Part shown: positions 1 to 6,111 of the stretch, one piece after another
How positions within the stretch are numbered: position 1 is the first letter of the stretch
Layout of the letters: every line of letters begins with the position of its first letter
From: Patescibacteria group bacterium
Lineage (GTDB): Bacteria > Patescibacteriota > Minisyncoccia > Minisyncoccales > JAHIOY01
Direction: 5' to 3'
Assembly (NCBI GenBank): GCA_018894495.1
Contig: JAHIOY010000050.1
Span: 1-16,362 of the forward strand
Length of the DNA stretch: 16,362 nucleotides
Program-made: the position numbers and the translations under genes
Notes under the pieces: model-generated
The model's input: the letters and a program-made list of their open reading frames with translations, nothing else
The model's database searches: none
What the model was told of the DNA's origin: nothing

Positions 1-554
1 ACAAAAGGAAAATTCTCTTTACCAATTAAGTCGCGAAAGCTTGAATATCTATATTCTTCTAAAAAATCAATGGCTCTTTTCAAATCTTGAATGCCTTTTT
101 CCCTCCAACCCGGCTCTATTAAATCCAGGGGGTTTGTCATAATATAAAATGGAAGATGAATCAAATGGGGTTCCTTAGTCACTCTTATAATCTTTGTTCT
201 TCCCTGAAACAATACTCCACTCCTTTCGTTGAGTTCATTGAAGTATTTTGTATATCCCCCGAATATCTTTTTTGAAAATATACTCACCCCTCCATCAATT
301 TTCTCCTGGACTAAAAGGTGGGGATGATTTGGCATCAAAGTCCAAGATAAAATATCTACTAATTCTTCTTTTGGCTTGCCGTCATTCAATTTTAAATGTG
401 CTTTGTCTCGCCTTTGGTTGTAGGGAAATTTAACATTTTCAACATCGTTAAAATCACGGAAATTATAAATAAATCTAAGATAATAACTTTCTTTTAGAAA
501 TACAATTCTTTTCTCAACTCCTCTATTCAAAACGTGAAAAATATCTCCTTTCAT
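1..554 (-). CDS. REP-associated tyrosine (Y1/HUH) transposase, 3' end cut by window edge
   Basis: Reading the minus strand from ATG 554 gives 184 residues, open to the window edge. An in-frame TGA lies two codons upstream of this ATG, so the start cannot be much further up. The N-terminus FHVLNRGVEKRIVFL is typical of REP-associated transposases (RAYT, IS200/IS605-like Y1 superfamily). The HUH metal motif reads MPNHPHLLV (H77, H79), followed by Y101..FN..R.G.LFQGRTK (101-121) and the catalytic-tyrosine helix FYIMTNPL (Y137). In this family the enzyme nicks and joins single-stranded DNA at palindromic REP hairpins. Directly upstream of the start are GTCGCACGTC-type palindromes (568-640), the kind of substrate expected. 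The usual length is about 200-230 aa, so only a short C-terminal piece is missing. There is no clear Shine-Dalgarno. The family call is firm; present activity is unknown. Confidence 0.88.
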   Translation of the reverse strand, partial: MKGDIFHVLNRGVEKRIVFLKESYYLRFIYNFRDFNDVENVKFPYNQRRDKAHLKLNDGKPKEELVDILSWTLMPNHPHLLVQEKIDGGVSIFSKKIFGGYTKYFNELNERSGVLFQGRTKIIRVTKEPHLIHLPFYIMTNPLDLIEPGWREKGIQDLKRAIDFLEEYRYSSFRDLIGKENFPF

Positions 555-567
555 ACTTCATTAAATA

Positions 568-640
568 ATTGGACGTCGCACGTCTGGTCGCACGTCCAAT
601 TCCAATTGTTTATTTTAGCACAGTTGGGCATCGCACGTCC
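568..640. repeat. GTCGCACGTC palindrome (family A), full copy plus a decayed partial copy
   Basis: The outer arms ATTGGACGT (568-576) and ACGTCCAAT (592-600) are perfectly complementary. Inside are two direct copies of GTCGCACGTC (575-584, 587-596), and 572-584 is itself a hairpin (GACGT, loop CGC, ACGTC). The 27 bases 571-597 recur exactly at 1525-1551, and 580-600 recurs at 4596-4616. A partial TCGCACGTCC follows at 631-640, and CGCGTCC and ACGTCC fragments at 643-665. It sits just upstream of the RAYT start and downstream of the 675-1400 gene. Confidence 0.85.
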
Positions 641-674
641 ATCTCGCGTCCATTTCAACACGTCCAATTTGCGT

Positions 675-1400
675 CTAATTAGGATTGAAACCCGATGTCC
701 CTATATAATATTTATTTTCTTTTACATAATCATTTATGACTTTCCAAGTTTTATTTAGTAGATCATCAGTTTTCGCCATGATAAAAAAGGCAACCCTGTT
801 ATCAGAGAGGCACAAAGGTTCTCTCGCAGTCATACATCTGCAAATCTTTTTTCCAATCTTGGCAAAGTAATCCTCTCGCTTTATTCTTGGGAGGAACATT
901 GGGATATGCTGATATACCATAATTAATGACTCTGAATCCATACGGTCATACAAAATACTTAACTCACTATACCTCAAGTATTTATGACCATTACCACTTC
1001 GCATACTCTTGACTTCAAACCCATTATCTGGATCGATTAATATTACTGCTCTATTAAGGATTGAGGAGTCAACACAATCAAAATACTGTTTCCTTCCTGC
1101 ATGTGAAAAATATTCATCATCTTTATAAGGATGGTATTCCATATTCTTGTAGTTTGACATAAAAGAATAAAGATTTTTTATGTTCCTATTTGATTTTCTA
1201 ATGCAGTTCTTTAGAAAATCGTCTAAGTCTCTTCGACTGCTTCCGTCATAGTTGATCAAACCGCCGTCACCAGACCCATCGTCTTGTGTTAGCATTGGAA
1301 TATAAGTGAAGCACTTTAGGTTGTCTATTTTCTCAATTAATGTAAGAACCAAGTCATACTTGAAAAAATCGCTTCTATCGCCGAAGTATTGATTTTTCAT
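675..1400 (-). CDS. conserved protein of unknown function (NQYFGD / DPDNG / YQH motifs)
   Basis: This 241-aa soluble protein has no signal peptide or membrane segment. It opens with MKNQYFGDRSDFFKYDLVL, then an acidic TQDDGSGDGG (38-47), a central VILIDPDNGFEVKS (119-132) followed by KYLRYSEL (140-147), and SLIMVYQHIPM (158-168). I recognise this motif order from an uncharacterised, patchily distributed bacterial family, but I know no proven function. A hydrophobic strand ending in DPDNG followed by a second strand ending in YQH would suit a Rossmann-like enzyme, perhaps methyltransferase-like; that is speculation. The ATG at 1400 is supported by the conserved N-terminus and a promoter 7 nt upstream. 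The gene is bracketed by family-A palindromes (568-640; 1443-1455 and 1525-1551) next to a RAYT, so it could be an acquired cargo gene. Confidence 0.75.
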   Translation of the reverse strand: MKNQYFGDRSDFFKYDLVLTLIEKIDNLKCFTYIPMLTQDDGSGDGGLINYDGSSRRDLDDFLKNCIRKSNRNIKNLYSFMSNYKNMEYHPYKDDEYFSHAGRKQYFDCVDSSILNRAVILIDPDNGFEVKSMRSGNGHKYLRYSELSILYDRMDSESLIMVYQHIPMFLPRIKREDYFAKIGKKICRCMTAREPLCLSDNRVAFFIMAKTDDLLNKTWKVINDYVKENKYYIGTSGFNPN

Positions 1401-1406
1401 TATTTT

Positions 1407-1434
1407 ATTGTATTAATTTGGCGAGGCTCGACAA
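1407..1434 (-). promoter_or_regulatory. putative promoter of the 675-1400 gene, near-leaderless
   Basis: On the minus strand, -35 TTGTCG (1434-1429), a 16-nt spacer and -10 TACAAT (1412-1407, 5/6 match) precede ATG 1400 by only 6 nt, so the transcript would be leaderless or almost so. The -35 lies inside a relic palindrome, TTGGCGAG / CTCGACAA (1418-1434). This is seen by eye only. Confidence 0.4.
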
Positions 1435-1455
1435 TTTCGTCTGACGTGCGACGTC
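1418..1455. repeat. relic palindrome and GACGT-GCG-ACGTC hairpin between two genes
   Basis: TTGGCGAG (1418-1425) and CTCGACAA (1427-1434) pair with one mismatch and resemble the TTGGCGAGGTTTGACGTTG repeats at 4533 and 4572. GACGT, loop GCG, ACGTC at 1443-1455 is a perfect 5-bp triloop hairpin of the family-A type. The mnmA stop (1470-1472) lies in further family-A-like sequence. Confidence 0.65.
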
Positions 1456-1469
1456 CAACTTCGTCCAAC

Positions 1470-2687
1470 TTACATCGCACGCCTGATTATTCCGCCGCCT
1501 AAAAGTTCTTGGCATTTATCGTTTGGACGTCGCACGTCTGGTCGCACGTCCATTTTAGCATAAAAAACTACCGATTGGCCCGGGGTAATGGCGCGCTGGG
1601 GCTTTGCGAATCGAATTAGGAATTTGGAATTAGGAATTAGGGAATAAATTGTTGCTGAGGCTAAACCGGAACGATAGCGGATTTTGGCTTTTACCTTTAA
1701 GGGAAACTTGGGTTCTTTACCGGAAATCCAATTGACATTTTTGCAAGCGAGGTCTTTTTTATAAAGGTCTTTCTCCAACCCCACAATTAACGTATTTTTT
1801 TTAAGAGCTTTGCCGATTACATAAAGAGGCGGTATTTCTCCTTTTTTAATTTTTAATTTTTCATTTTTAATTTTTAATTTGCCTATCCCTTTTCTTTGAC
1901 CAATGGTGTAAAACCACAACCCCTGATGTTCCCCCACTACTTCCTGTTTAAGGTTCCACCTTGAACAGATGATTTGGCCGGGTTTTGGTTTGAGATATTT
2001 TTTCAGAAAATCACTGACGCCGGCCGGGACAAAGCAGACCTCCTGGGATTTCTTGACGCCGGCAAAAGGCAACTTGAATTTTTTTGCCAAGCCCTCAACC
2101 TCGCTTCGGAGACAATCCCCCACCGGAAACAAAATGTGTTTTAATTGCTCTTGATTTAACTGCCAAAGAAAATACGATTGATCTTTTTCTTTATCTTTTC
2201 CCATCAAAAGTTTATATCTAATTTTTGAATTTTGATTTGTCATTTTGCATTTCAAGTTTCTAGAAAACTTTCGTTTTCTAGACAATGGTTTTTGAATTTT
2301 ACATTTTCTTGCGTAATGACCTGTAGCGATATAATCAGCACCTAAATCTAATGCCTTTTCTAATAACAATCCGAATTTTATTTCTTTATTGCAGACAACG
2401 CAAGGATTTGGGGTAAGCCCCGCTTTGTATCCATCTAAAAAATAGTCGCAAATTCTTTTTTTAAACTCCTTTTCAAAATTGAAAACATAAAAAGGGATGT
2501 TTAAAATTTTCGCCACTTTTCTCGCCCTGACTTCGGACTCTTTGAAATGAGGTAAATCCGCTAATTTCATAAAGACCCCAACCACATTAAAGCCCCTTTT
2601 TTTTAATAGGGCGGCTGCCACGTTTGAATCAATGCCGCCCGACATTGCAACCACAACTTTCTTGATTTTAGGAGTTTCAGTTCTCAT
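1470..2687 (-). CDS. mnmA: tRNA-specific 2-thiouridylase MnmA with four in-frame repeat insertions
   Basis: MnmA activates wobble U34 of tRNA Lys/Glu/Gln with ATP and inserts sulfur relayed from IscS. ATG 2687 gives 405 aa; a TTG at 2705 is less likely. Visible hallmarks: PP-loop AMSGGIDS (14-21), first catalytic cysteine in NPCVVCNKEIKF (C96), ATGHYAR (121-127), KDKEKDQSYFL (164-174), second catalytic cysteine SQEVCFVP (C218), FYTIGQRKG (259-267), and the C-terminal barrel ending LGGGII. Compared with ordinary MnmA there are extra stretches at about 128-157 (contains element B), 271-283 (LKIKNEKLKIKKG), 349-358 (SLIPNSKFLI) and 379-388 (MDVRPDVRRP, from family A). All keep the frame and all fall between conserved blocks. 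The final RRAM and stop also lie in repeat-like DNA. The catalytic residues are intact, so function is likely retained. Confidence 0.95.
   Translation of the reverse strand: MRTETPKIKKVVVAMSGGIDSNVAAALLKKRGFNVVGVFMKLADLPHFKESEVRARKVAKILNIPFYVFNFEKEFKKRICDYFLDGYKAGLTPNPCVVCNKEIKFGLLLEKALDLGADYIATGHYARKCKIQKPLSRKRKFSRNLKCKMTNQNSKIRYKLLMGKDKEKDQSYFLWQLNQEQLKHILFPVGDCLRSEVEGLAKKFKLPFAGVKKSQEVCFVPAGVSDFLKKYLKPKPGQIICSRWNLKQEVVGEHQGLWFYTIGQRKGIGKLKIKNEKLKIKKGEIPPLYVIGKALKKNTLIVGLEKDLYKKDLACKNVNWISGKEPKFPLKVKAKIRYRSGLASATIYSLIPNSKFLIRFAKPQRAITPGQSVVFYAKMDVRPDVRRPNDKCQELLGGGIIRRAM
1525..1551. repeat. family-A palindrome inserted in frame in mnmA
   Basis: The 27 bases match 571-597 exactly. Read on the minus strand they encode most of MDVRPDVRRP, placed between QSVVFYAK and NDKCQELLGGGII, where other MnmA proteins have a short turn. 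The net addition is about 10 codons with no frame disruption. Confidence 0.85.
1614..1643. repeat. AATTAGGAATT-type low-complexity insertion in mnmA
   Basis: Tandem-like GAATTAGGAATTTGGAATTA units encode SLIPNSKFLI between GLASATIY and RFAKPQRAITPGQ, two blocks that are separated by only a short variable loop in other MnmA proteins. It is in frame. Confidence 0.6.
1839..1877. repeat. TTTTTAATTTTTAATTTTT-type insertion in mnmA
   Basis: Direct repeats of AATTTTTAATTTTT with one TTTCATTT interruption encode LKIKNEKLKIKKG on the minus strand, between GQRKGIGK and PPLYVIGK, which are nearly adjacent in ordinary MnmA. Confidence 0.6.
2251..2287. repeat. element B copy 1 (37-bp hairpin element) inside mnmA
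   Basis: The arms TCTAGAAAAC (2259-2268) and GTTTTCTAGA (2273-2282) pair perfectly over 10 bp around the loop TTTC. Flanks TTCAAGTT and CAATG are conserved in the other copies (9998-10034; 12704-12740 as an exact reverse complement over 37 nt). Here it encodes the basic stretch PLSRKRKFSRNL in frame. Confidence 0.9.
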
Positions 2688-2717
2688 ATTTATATTCTGC
2701 CACAAATGTCAGGGCTT

Positions 2718-2801
2718 GCCCAGTAGTGAAATTTGGACTGCCTTCGGCATCGTAAGTGTCCCGCTTTCTGCGGGACACTTGTCCAAATTCTACTACTGGG
2801 C
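2718..2801. repeat. large nested palindrome between divergent mnmA and cysK
   Basis: The outer arms 2718-2738 (starting GCCCAGTAGT) and 2781-2801 (ending ACTACTGGGC) pair at 19 of 21 positions. The inner arms AGTGTCCCGC (2755-2764) and GCGGGACACT (2770-2779) pair perfectly with a 5-nt loop. It lies between two divergent genes and lacks a T-tract, so a simple terminator is unlikely; an inserted palindromic element or regulatory cruciform fits better. Confidence 0.8.
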
Positions 2802-2829
2802 TTGACAATGTTTAAAAAAATAATATGCT
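2802..2829 (+). promoter_or_regulatory. putative cysK-panB promoter
   Basis: -35 TTGACA (2802-2807, 6/6), a 16-nt spacer and -10 TATGCT (2824-2829) lie just beyond the nested palindrome. The predicted start of transcription near 2836 leaves only a few bases before ATG 2843. This favours 2843 over the in-frame ATG 2825, which would lie in the -10. Confidence 0.5.
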
Positions 2830-2842
2830 AAAAATTGGAATT

Positions 2843-3748
2843 ATGATTCATAAAAATATACTAACTCTAATCGGCAAAACGCCGCTCGTAAGAATAAATA
2901 ATTTAACCGGAGAAAACGATGCCGTGATTTTGGCAAAACTTGAGAAATTCAATATCAGCGGTTCGCTGAAAGACCGCATGGCGCTTTATTTGATTGAAGA
3001 CGCCGAGAAAACAGGAAAAATAAGCAAAGATAAAATTTTATTGGAAGCAAGTTCCGGCAATACCGGAATTGCTATGTCTATGCTCGCTGGTGTGAAAGGT
3101 TATAAAATTACTATTGTCATTCCCGAGTCGGTGAGCGTGGAGAGAAGAAAATTAATCAGGGCTTATGGCGCCGAATTGATTTTGTCTCCCGGCGAGAAAG
3201 GCACGGCCGGGGCGATAGAGATGAAAAATAATCTGCTTGCCGAGTATCCTGAAAAATATATTAACCTTGACCAGTTTAAAAATCCGGCCAATATTCAAGC
3301 CCATTATGAGACAACTGGCAAAGAAATCATTGAACAAACTAAGGGGAAATTAGATATGGTAATTGTTGGCATCGGCACTGCTGGCACCGGAGTTGGCGTT
3401 TCAAAGCGGCTCAAAGAATTCAACCCCAATATCAAAATTATCGCGGTAATGCCGGAGCTCGGCGCGGCGATACAAGGACTGAGAAATTCTAAAGAACTGA
3501 ATCCTACCCAGATTTACGATGAGAAAGATTTTGATGAAGTGATTGAAATATCAAAAGACACGGTGCCGGCGACTCGCCAGGCCGGAAGGGACTTGGCGCG
3601 GCGCGAAGGAATTCTGGCAGGCATGAGTTCCGCGGCTGTGATGTATATCGCCATTAAAAAAGCCAAAAAATTGGGAAAAGGTAAAACTATCGTGGCTATT
3701 CTGCCGGATACCGGAGAAAGATATTTGAGCACGGATTTGTTTGATTGA
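2843..3748 (+). CDS. cysK: PLP-dependent cysteine synthase, CysM-like; candidate O-phosphoserine sulfhydrylase
   Basis: A fold-type II PLP enzyme of 301 aa that makes L-cysteine from an activated serine and sulfide. It starts MIHKNILTLIGKTPLVRI, like CysK/CysM. PLP lysine K43 lies in NISGSLKDRMA, the substrate loop is EASSGNTG (68-75), the phosphate-binding glycine loop is GIGTAGTG (176-183), and the C-terminus is YLSTDLF. The segment AAIQGLRNSKELNP (208-221) resembles the mycobacterial CysM region (recalled as YALRN), in which an arginine binds the substrate phosphate, rather than the CysK loop KIQGIGAGF. With a SerK-like kinase nearby, O-phosphoserine is the likelier substrate than O-acetylserine; this is inference. 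The downstream panB starts 13 nt after the stop. CysK versus CysM naming is uncertain; the family is certain. Confidence 0.93.
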   Translation: MIHKNILTLIGKTPLVRINNLTGENDAVILAKLEKFNISGSLKDRMALYLIEDAEKTGKISKDKILLEASSGNTGIAMSMLAGVKGYKITIVIPESVSVERRKLIRAYGAELILSPGEKGTAGAIEMKNNLLAEYPEKYINLDQFKNPANIQAHYETTGKEIIEQTKGKLDMVIVGIGTAGTGVGVSKRLKEFNPNIKIIAVMPELGAAIQGLRNSKELNPTQIYDEKDFDEVIEISKDTVPATRQAGRDLARREGILAGMSSAAVMYIAIKKAKKLGKGKTIVAILPDTGERYLSTDLFD

Positions 3749-3761
3749 TATAATTAAAATT

Positions 3762-4526
3762 ATGAAGCAAGAGGACATAATTAAAAATAAAAAAGGGAAA
3801 ATTGTCATGCTTACGGCTTATGATTATCAGATGGCAAAACTGCTTGATGAAGCAGGGATTGACCTAATTCTTGTTGGCGACAGTTTAGGTATGGTTTTTC
3901 AAGGCAAGCCCGACACAAAAGGGGTGACAATGGGAGATATGATTTACCATACCCGGGCCGTGGCTCGGGGCGCAAAAACGACTCCAATAGTCGGAGATAT
4001 GCCAATAAACAGCTATAAGACGCCAAAAATCGCTTTGCAGAATGCAAAAAAATTCCTTCAAGCCGGCGCTTTAGCGGTGAAATTAGAAGGAAACCAGCCA
4101 AAAATAATTTTGACTCTGCGAAAAGCCAAAATACCGGTAATGGGTCATTTGGGTCTTCTTCCTCAAACCGCAGAAAATTATCGGGTAAAAGGCAAAATTC
4201 AAGAAGAAGCAGAAAAAATTTTAAAAGACGCTAAGGAGTTAGAAAATTTGGGCGTATTTAGCATTGTTTTAGAATGCGTCCCTGAAAATTTGGCAAAAAA
4301 AATCAGCCGAGCCCTGAAAATTCCGACCATCGGCATTGGCGCCGGCAAATATTGCGACGGTCAGGTTTTGGTCATTAACGACCTGCTCGGAATGCAAGAA
4401 AACTTTAAACCAAAGCATACCAAACGATATTTAGATTTAAGCAGCGAAATTAAAGGAGCCGTAACAAAATTTAAAGAAGAAGTTAAAACCGGAATTTTCC
4501 CCGGCCCAGAGCATAGTTTTCATTAA
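3762..4526 (+). CDS. panB: 3-methyl-2-oxobutanoate hydroxymethyltransferase
   Basis: PanB transfers a hydroxymethyl group from 5,10-methylene-THF to 2-oxoisovalerate, giving ketopantoate, the first committed step of pantothenate synthesis. The 254-aa product is near the usual length. Conserved blocks: VMLTAYDY (15-22), LVGDSLGMV (37-45, metal ligand D40), TPIVGDMP (74-81, D79), AVKLEGN (105-111, K107 and E109), VMGHLGLLPQ (126-135), IVLECVP (167-173, E170) and IGIGAG. ATG 3762 is chosen because the preceding TTG frame (3741) overlaps cysK and adds nothing conserved. It is 13 nt downstream of cysK and probably cotranscribed. No Shine-Dalgarno is visible. Confidence 0.95.
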   Translation: MKQEDIIKNKKGKIVMLTAYDYQMAKLLDEAGIDLILVGDSLGMVFQGKPDTKGVTMGDMIYHTRAVARGAKTTPIVGDMPINSYKTPKIALQNAKKFLQAGALAVKLEGNQPKIILTLRKAKIPVMGHLGLLPQTAENYRVKGKIQEEAEKILKDAKELENLGVFSIVLECVPENLAKKISRALKIPTIGIGAGKYCDGQVLVINDLLGMQENFKPKHTKRYLDLSSEIKGAVTKFKEEVKTGIFPGPEHSFH

Positions 4527-4532
4527 AAAAGA

Positions 4533-4616
4533 TTGGCGAGGTTTGACGTTGCCAAATCTGAATAAGTCAGGGTGACGAGGTTTGACGTTGCCAATACGTC
4601 TGGTCGCACGTCCAAT
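4533..4616. repeat. tandem TTTGACGTTGCCAA units fused to a partial family-A palindrome
   Basis: CGAGGTTTGACGTTGCCAA occurs twice (4537-4555, 4576-4594). The first with its flank forms a 10-bp stem with one mismatch around loop TTG (TTGGCGAGGT / ACGTTGCCAA). It is followed by 21 bases (4596-4616) identical to 580-600. This fills the panB-panE gap and ends 11 nt before the panE start, joining two repeat families. Confidence 0.8.
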
Positions 4617-4627
4617 AGTTGACACTT

Positions 4628-5521
4628 ATGAGATTTAACAAAATATTCATTTTAGGCGCTGGAGCAATCGGGAGCGTCTTGGGCGCTTTGCTCTCGCGGA
4701 AAAATGATGTCACTCTTATTGGCGAGGAAGAACATATTGAGGCAATAAAATCCGACGGCTTGCGGATTTCTGGCGATGTAAAAGAGACATTTCAAGTGAA
4801 AGCAAAAACTCGGATTAAAACGATACCGCCAAATTCCTTGCTCTTGCTGACAACAAAAGCCCATCAATCCCAAAAAGCAATCAGCCAAATTAAAAAACTG
4901 CTCAAAAAAGACACGGTCATTTTAGTCCTTCAAAATGGTTTGGGAAACGAGGACTTGATGAAAAAAATTATAGGAAAGAAATGTAAAATTGAGAGAGGAA
5001 TTGTTTATAGCGCCAGTGAGTTTTTAGAACCAGGAAAAATTAAGTGTTGGCTCAAAAAGACCATTCTTCCTTCAAATAAAATTGGGAAAGAAATTGCTCA
5101 TATTTTTAAGGAAGCGGGGCTTGAGGCAGAATTGAAAGAAGAAATGGAAAAGGAAATCTGGAAAAAATTGGTTGTAAATTGTGTTCTCGGTCCTTTGGCT
5201 GCTCTCTTTAAAATAAGAAATAATGAGGTGGCATCAAAACCATTAAAAAAGGTGAGAGAGTTATTGATAAAAGAGTGCTTGGAAGTGGCTCGGGCAGAAG
5301 GTATAAATATAAATGGAAATTTTCAAAGAGAATTTGAAAAAAAAATATCTACCTATACAAATTATCCCTCAATGTGCCAGGACATTATCAAAGGAAAAAA
5401 AACAGAAATTGACTTTTTAAATGGGAAAATTTTGGAACTCGGCAAAAAACATAATCTGGCGACTCCGGTTAACGAGGTAATTTACTATTTAATAAAGTTT
5501 CTGGAAGAAAAAAATCACTAA
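4628..5521 (+). CDS. panE: 2-dehydropantoate 2-reductase (ketopantoate reductase)
   Basis: PanE reduces ketopantoate to pantoate with NADPH, the step after PanB. The start ATG 4628 gives 297 aa and MRFNKIFILGAGAIGSVLGALL with the GxGxxG dinucleotide motif at 10-15. LQNGLGN (101-107) holds the conserved substrate-side asparagine N103. EIWKKLVVNC (176-185) holds the expected catalytic lysine K180. PSMCQDI and GKKTEIDFLNG match the C-terminal domain's conserved Ser and Glu. NCVLGPL replaces the more usual NCxxNPL, a change of one conserved Asn to Gly. No Shine-Dalgarno is seen, because the upstream DNA is repeat. The TTG 9 nt upstream belongs to repeat-edge sequence and is not preferred. Confidence 0.92.
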   Translation: MRFNKIFILGAGAIGSVLGALLSRKNDVTLIGEEEHIEAIKSDGLRISGDVKETFQVKAKTRIKTIPPNSLLLLTTKAHQSQKAISQIKKLLKKDTVILVLQNGLGNEDLMKKIIGKKCKIERGIVYSASEFLEPGKIKCWLKKTILPSNKIGKEIAHIFKEAGLEAELKEEMEKEIWKKLVVNCVLGPLAALFKIRNNEVASKPLKKVRELLIKECLEVARAEGININGNFQREFEKKISTYTNYPSMCQDIIKGKKTEIDFLNGKILELGKKHNLATPVNEVIYYLIKFLEEKNH

Positions 5522-5536
5522 AGAAAGAAAATGAGT

Positions 5537-5576
5537 CTGGCAACGTCAAACGTTGCCAGTTAAACGTTGCCAGTTG
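5537..5576. repeat. perfect triloop hairpin at convergent panE/iscU ends
   Basis: Arm CTGGCAACGT (5537-5546), loop CAA, arm ACGTTGCCAG (5550-5559): a perfect 10-bp stem. A further half copy AACGTTGCCAG follows at 5563-5573. It supplies the last codons and the TGA stop of iscU, and lies 15 nt after the panE stop, so it may serve as a shared terminator-like structure, although no clear T-tract follows for panE. Confidence 0.85.
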
Positions 5577-6040
5577 TATTTTTTTTCCAAGCCCTCCTTT
5601 GTTTTCGTAATTCTTTGGTGTTCTTTTTCTAAGTCCTCTGAAATTTCTAATTTATTTTTAAAATAATAATCATAAATTGCCTCTTTTAAAGCATCAACGA
5701 CCAAAACTGAACAATGAATTTTAAATGGGGGCAAAGGTTGACCCAAACTTTTGAGCAAATCCTCTTTTTTAATCTTTAAGGCATCTTCCAATTTCTTTCC
5801 CTTTACCATTGTTGTTAATAAACTTGTATTGGCTATGGCAACCACGCAGCCCAGGGTTTCAAACTTGATGTCTTTAATAATTTTTTCTCTTTTTTTATCT
5901 TCACCAATTTTCAGATAAAGTGTCATAATATCGCCGCACAAAAAATTGCCGGCTTGGCCACGGCCAGAAGGTTTTTTAATTTTCCCTACGTTTTGAGGAT
6001 TTTTAAAGTGTTTAATTATTTCTTTTGAATAAATCGGCAT
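5546..6040 (-). CDS. iscU: IscU/NifU-type Fe-S cluster scaffold protein
   Basis: A scaffold that receives sulfur from IscS and assembles Fe-S clusters before transfer. ATG 6040 (164 aa) gives MPIYSKEIIKHFKNPQNVG, the standard IscU opening; the upstream TTG extension (to 6070) is repeat-derived. The three ligand cysteines are present: C35 in NFLCGD with D37, C65 in TLGCVVAIA, and C110 in PPFKIHCSVLVVDA. The C-terminus ends NWQRLTGNV, which is encoded by the palindromic repeat at 5546-5573, so the repeat has replaced or extended the native end and the TGA comes from its loop region. It is downstream of iscS in the same direction. Confidence 0.93.
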   Translation of the reverse strand: MPIYSKEIIKHFKNPQNVGKIKKPSGRGQAGNFLCGDIMTLYLKIGEDKKREKIIKDIKFETLGCVVAIANTSLLTTMVKGKKLEDALKIKKEDLLKSLGQPLPPFKIHCSVLVVDALKEAIYDYYFKNKLEISEDLEKEHQRITKTKEGLEKKYNWQRLTGNV

Positions 6041-6070
6041 AAAAATTATCTCTTTTTGAACGTCTGGCAA

Positions 6071-6095
6071 TCTGGCAACGTTTGACGTTGCCAGA
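6071..6095. repeat. perfect 11-bp triloop hairpin between iscS and iscU
   Basis: Arm TCTGGCAACGT (6071-6081), loop TTG, arm ACGTTGCCAGA (6085-6095). It is the same family as 5537-5559. Lying in the 71-nt iscS-iscU gap, it could attenuate or stabilise the operon transcript. Confidence 0.88.
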
Positions 6096-6111
6096 TGTAT
6101 AGAGTCCGATT

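Noticed and set aside
4533..4616. CRISPR-like repeated units
   Set aside because: Only two direct copies with a 20-nt gap, no regular array and no cas genes; they belong to dispersed palindromes.
5537..5590. Strong intrinsic terminator of panE
   Set aside because: The stem is good, but the following bases before TTTTTTTT (5579-5586) include a second half repeat, and the T-run is coding in iscU; termination is possible but not supported strongly enough to annotate.
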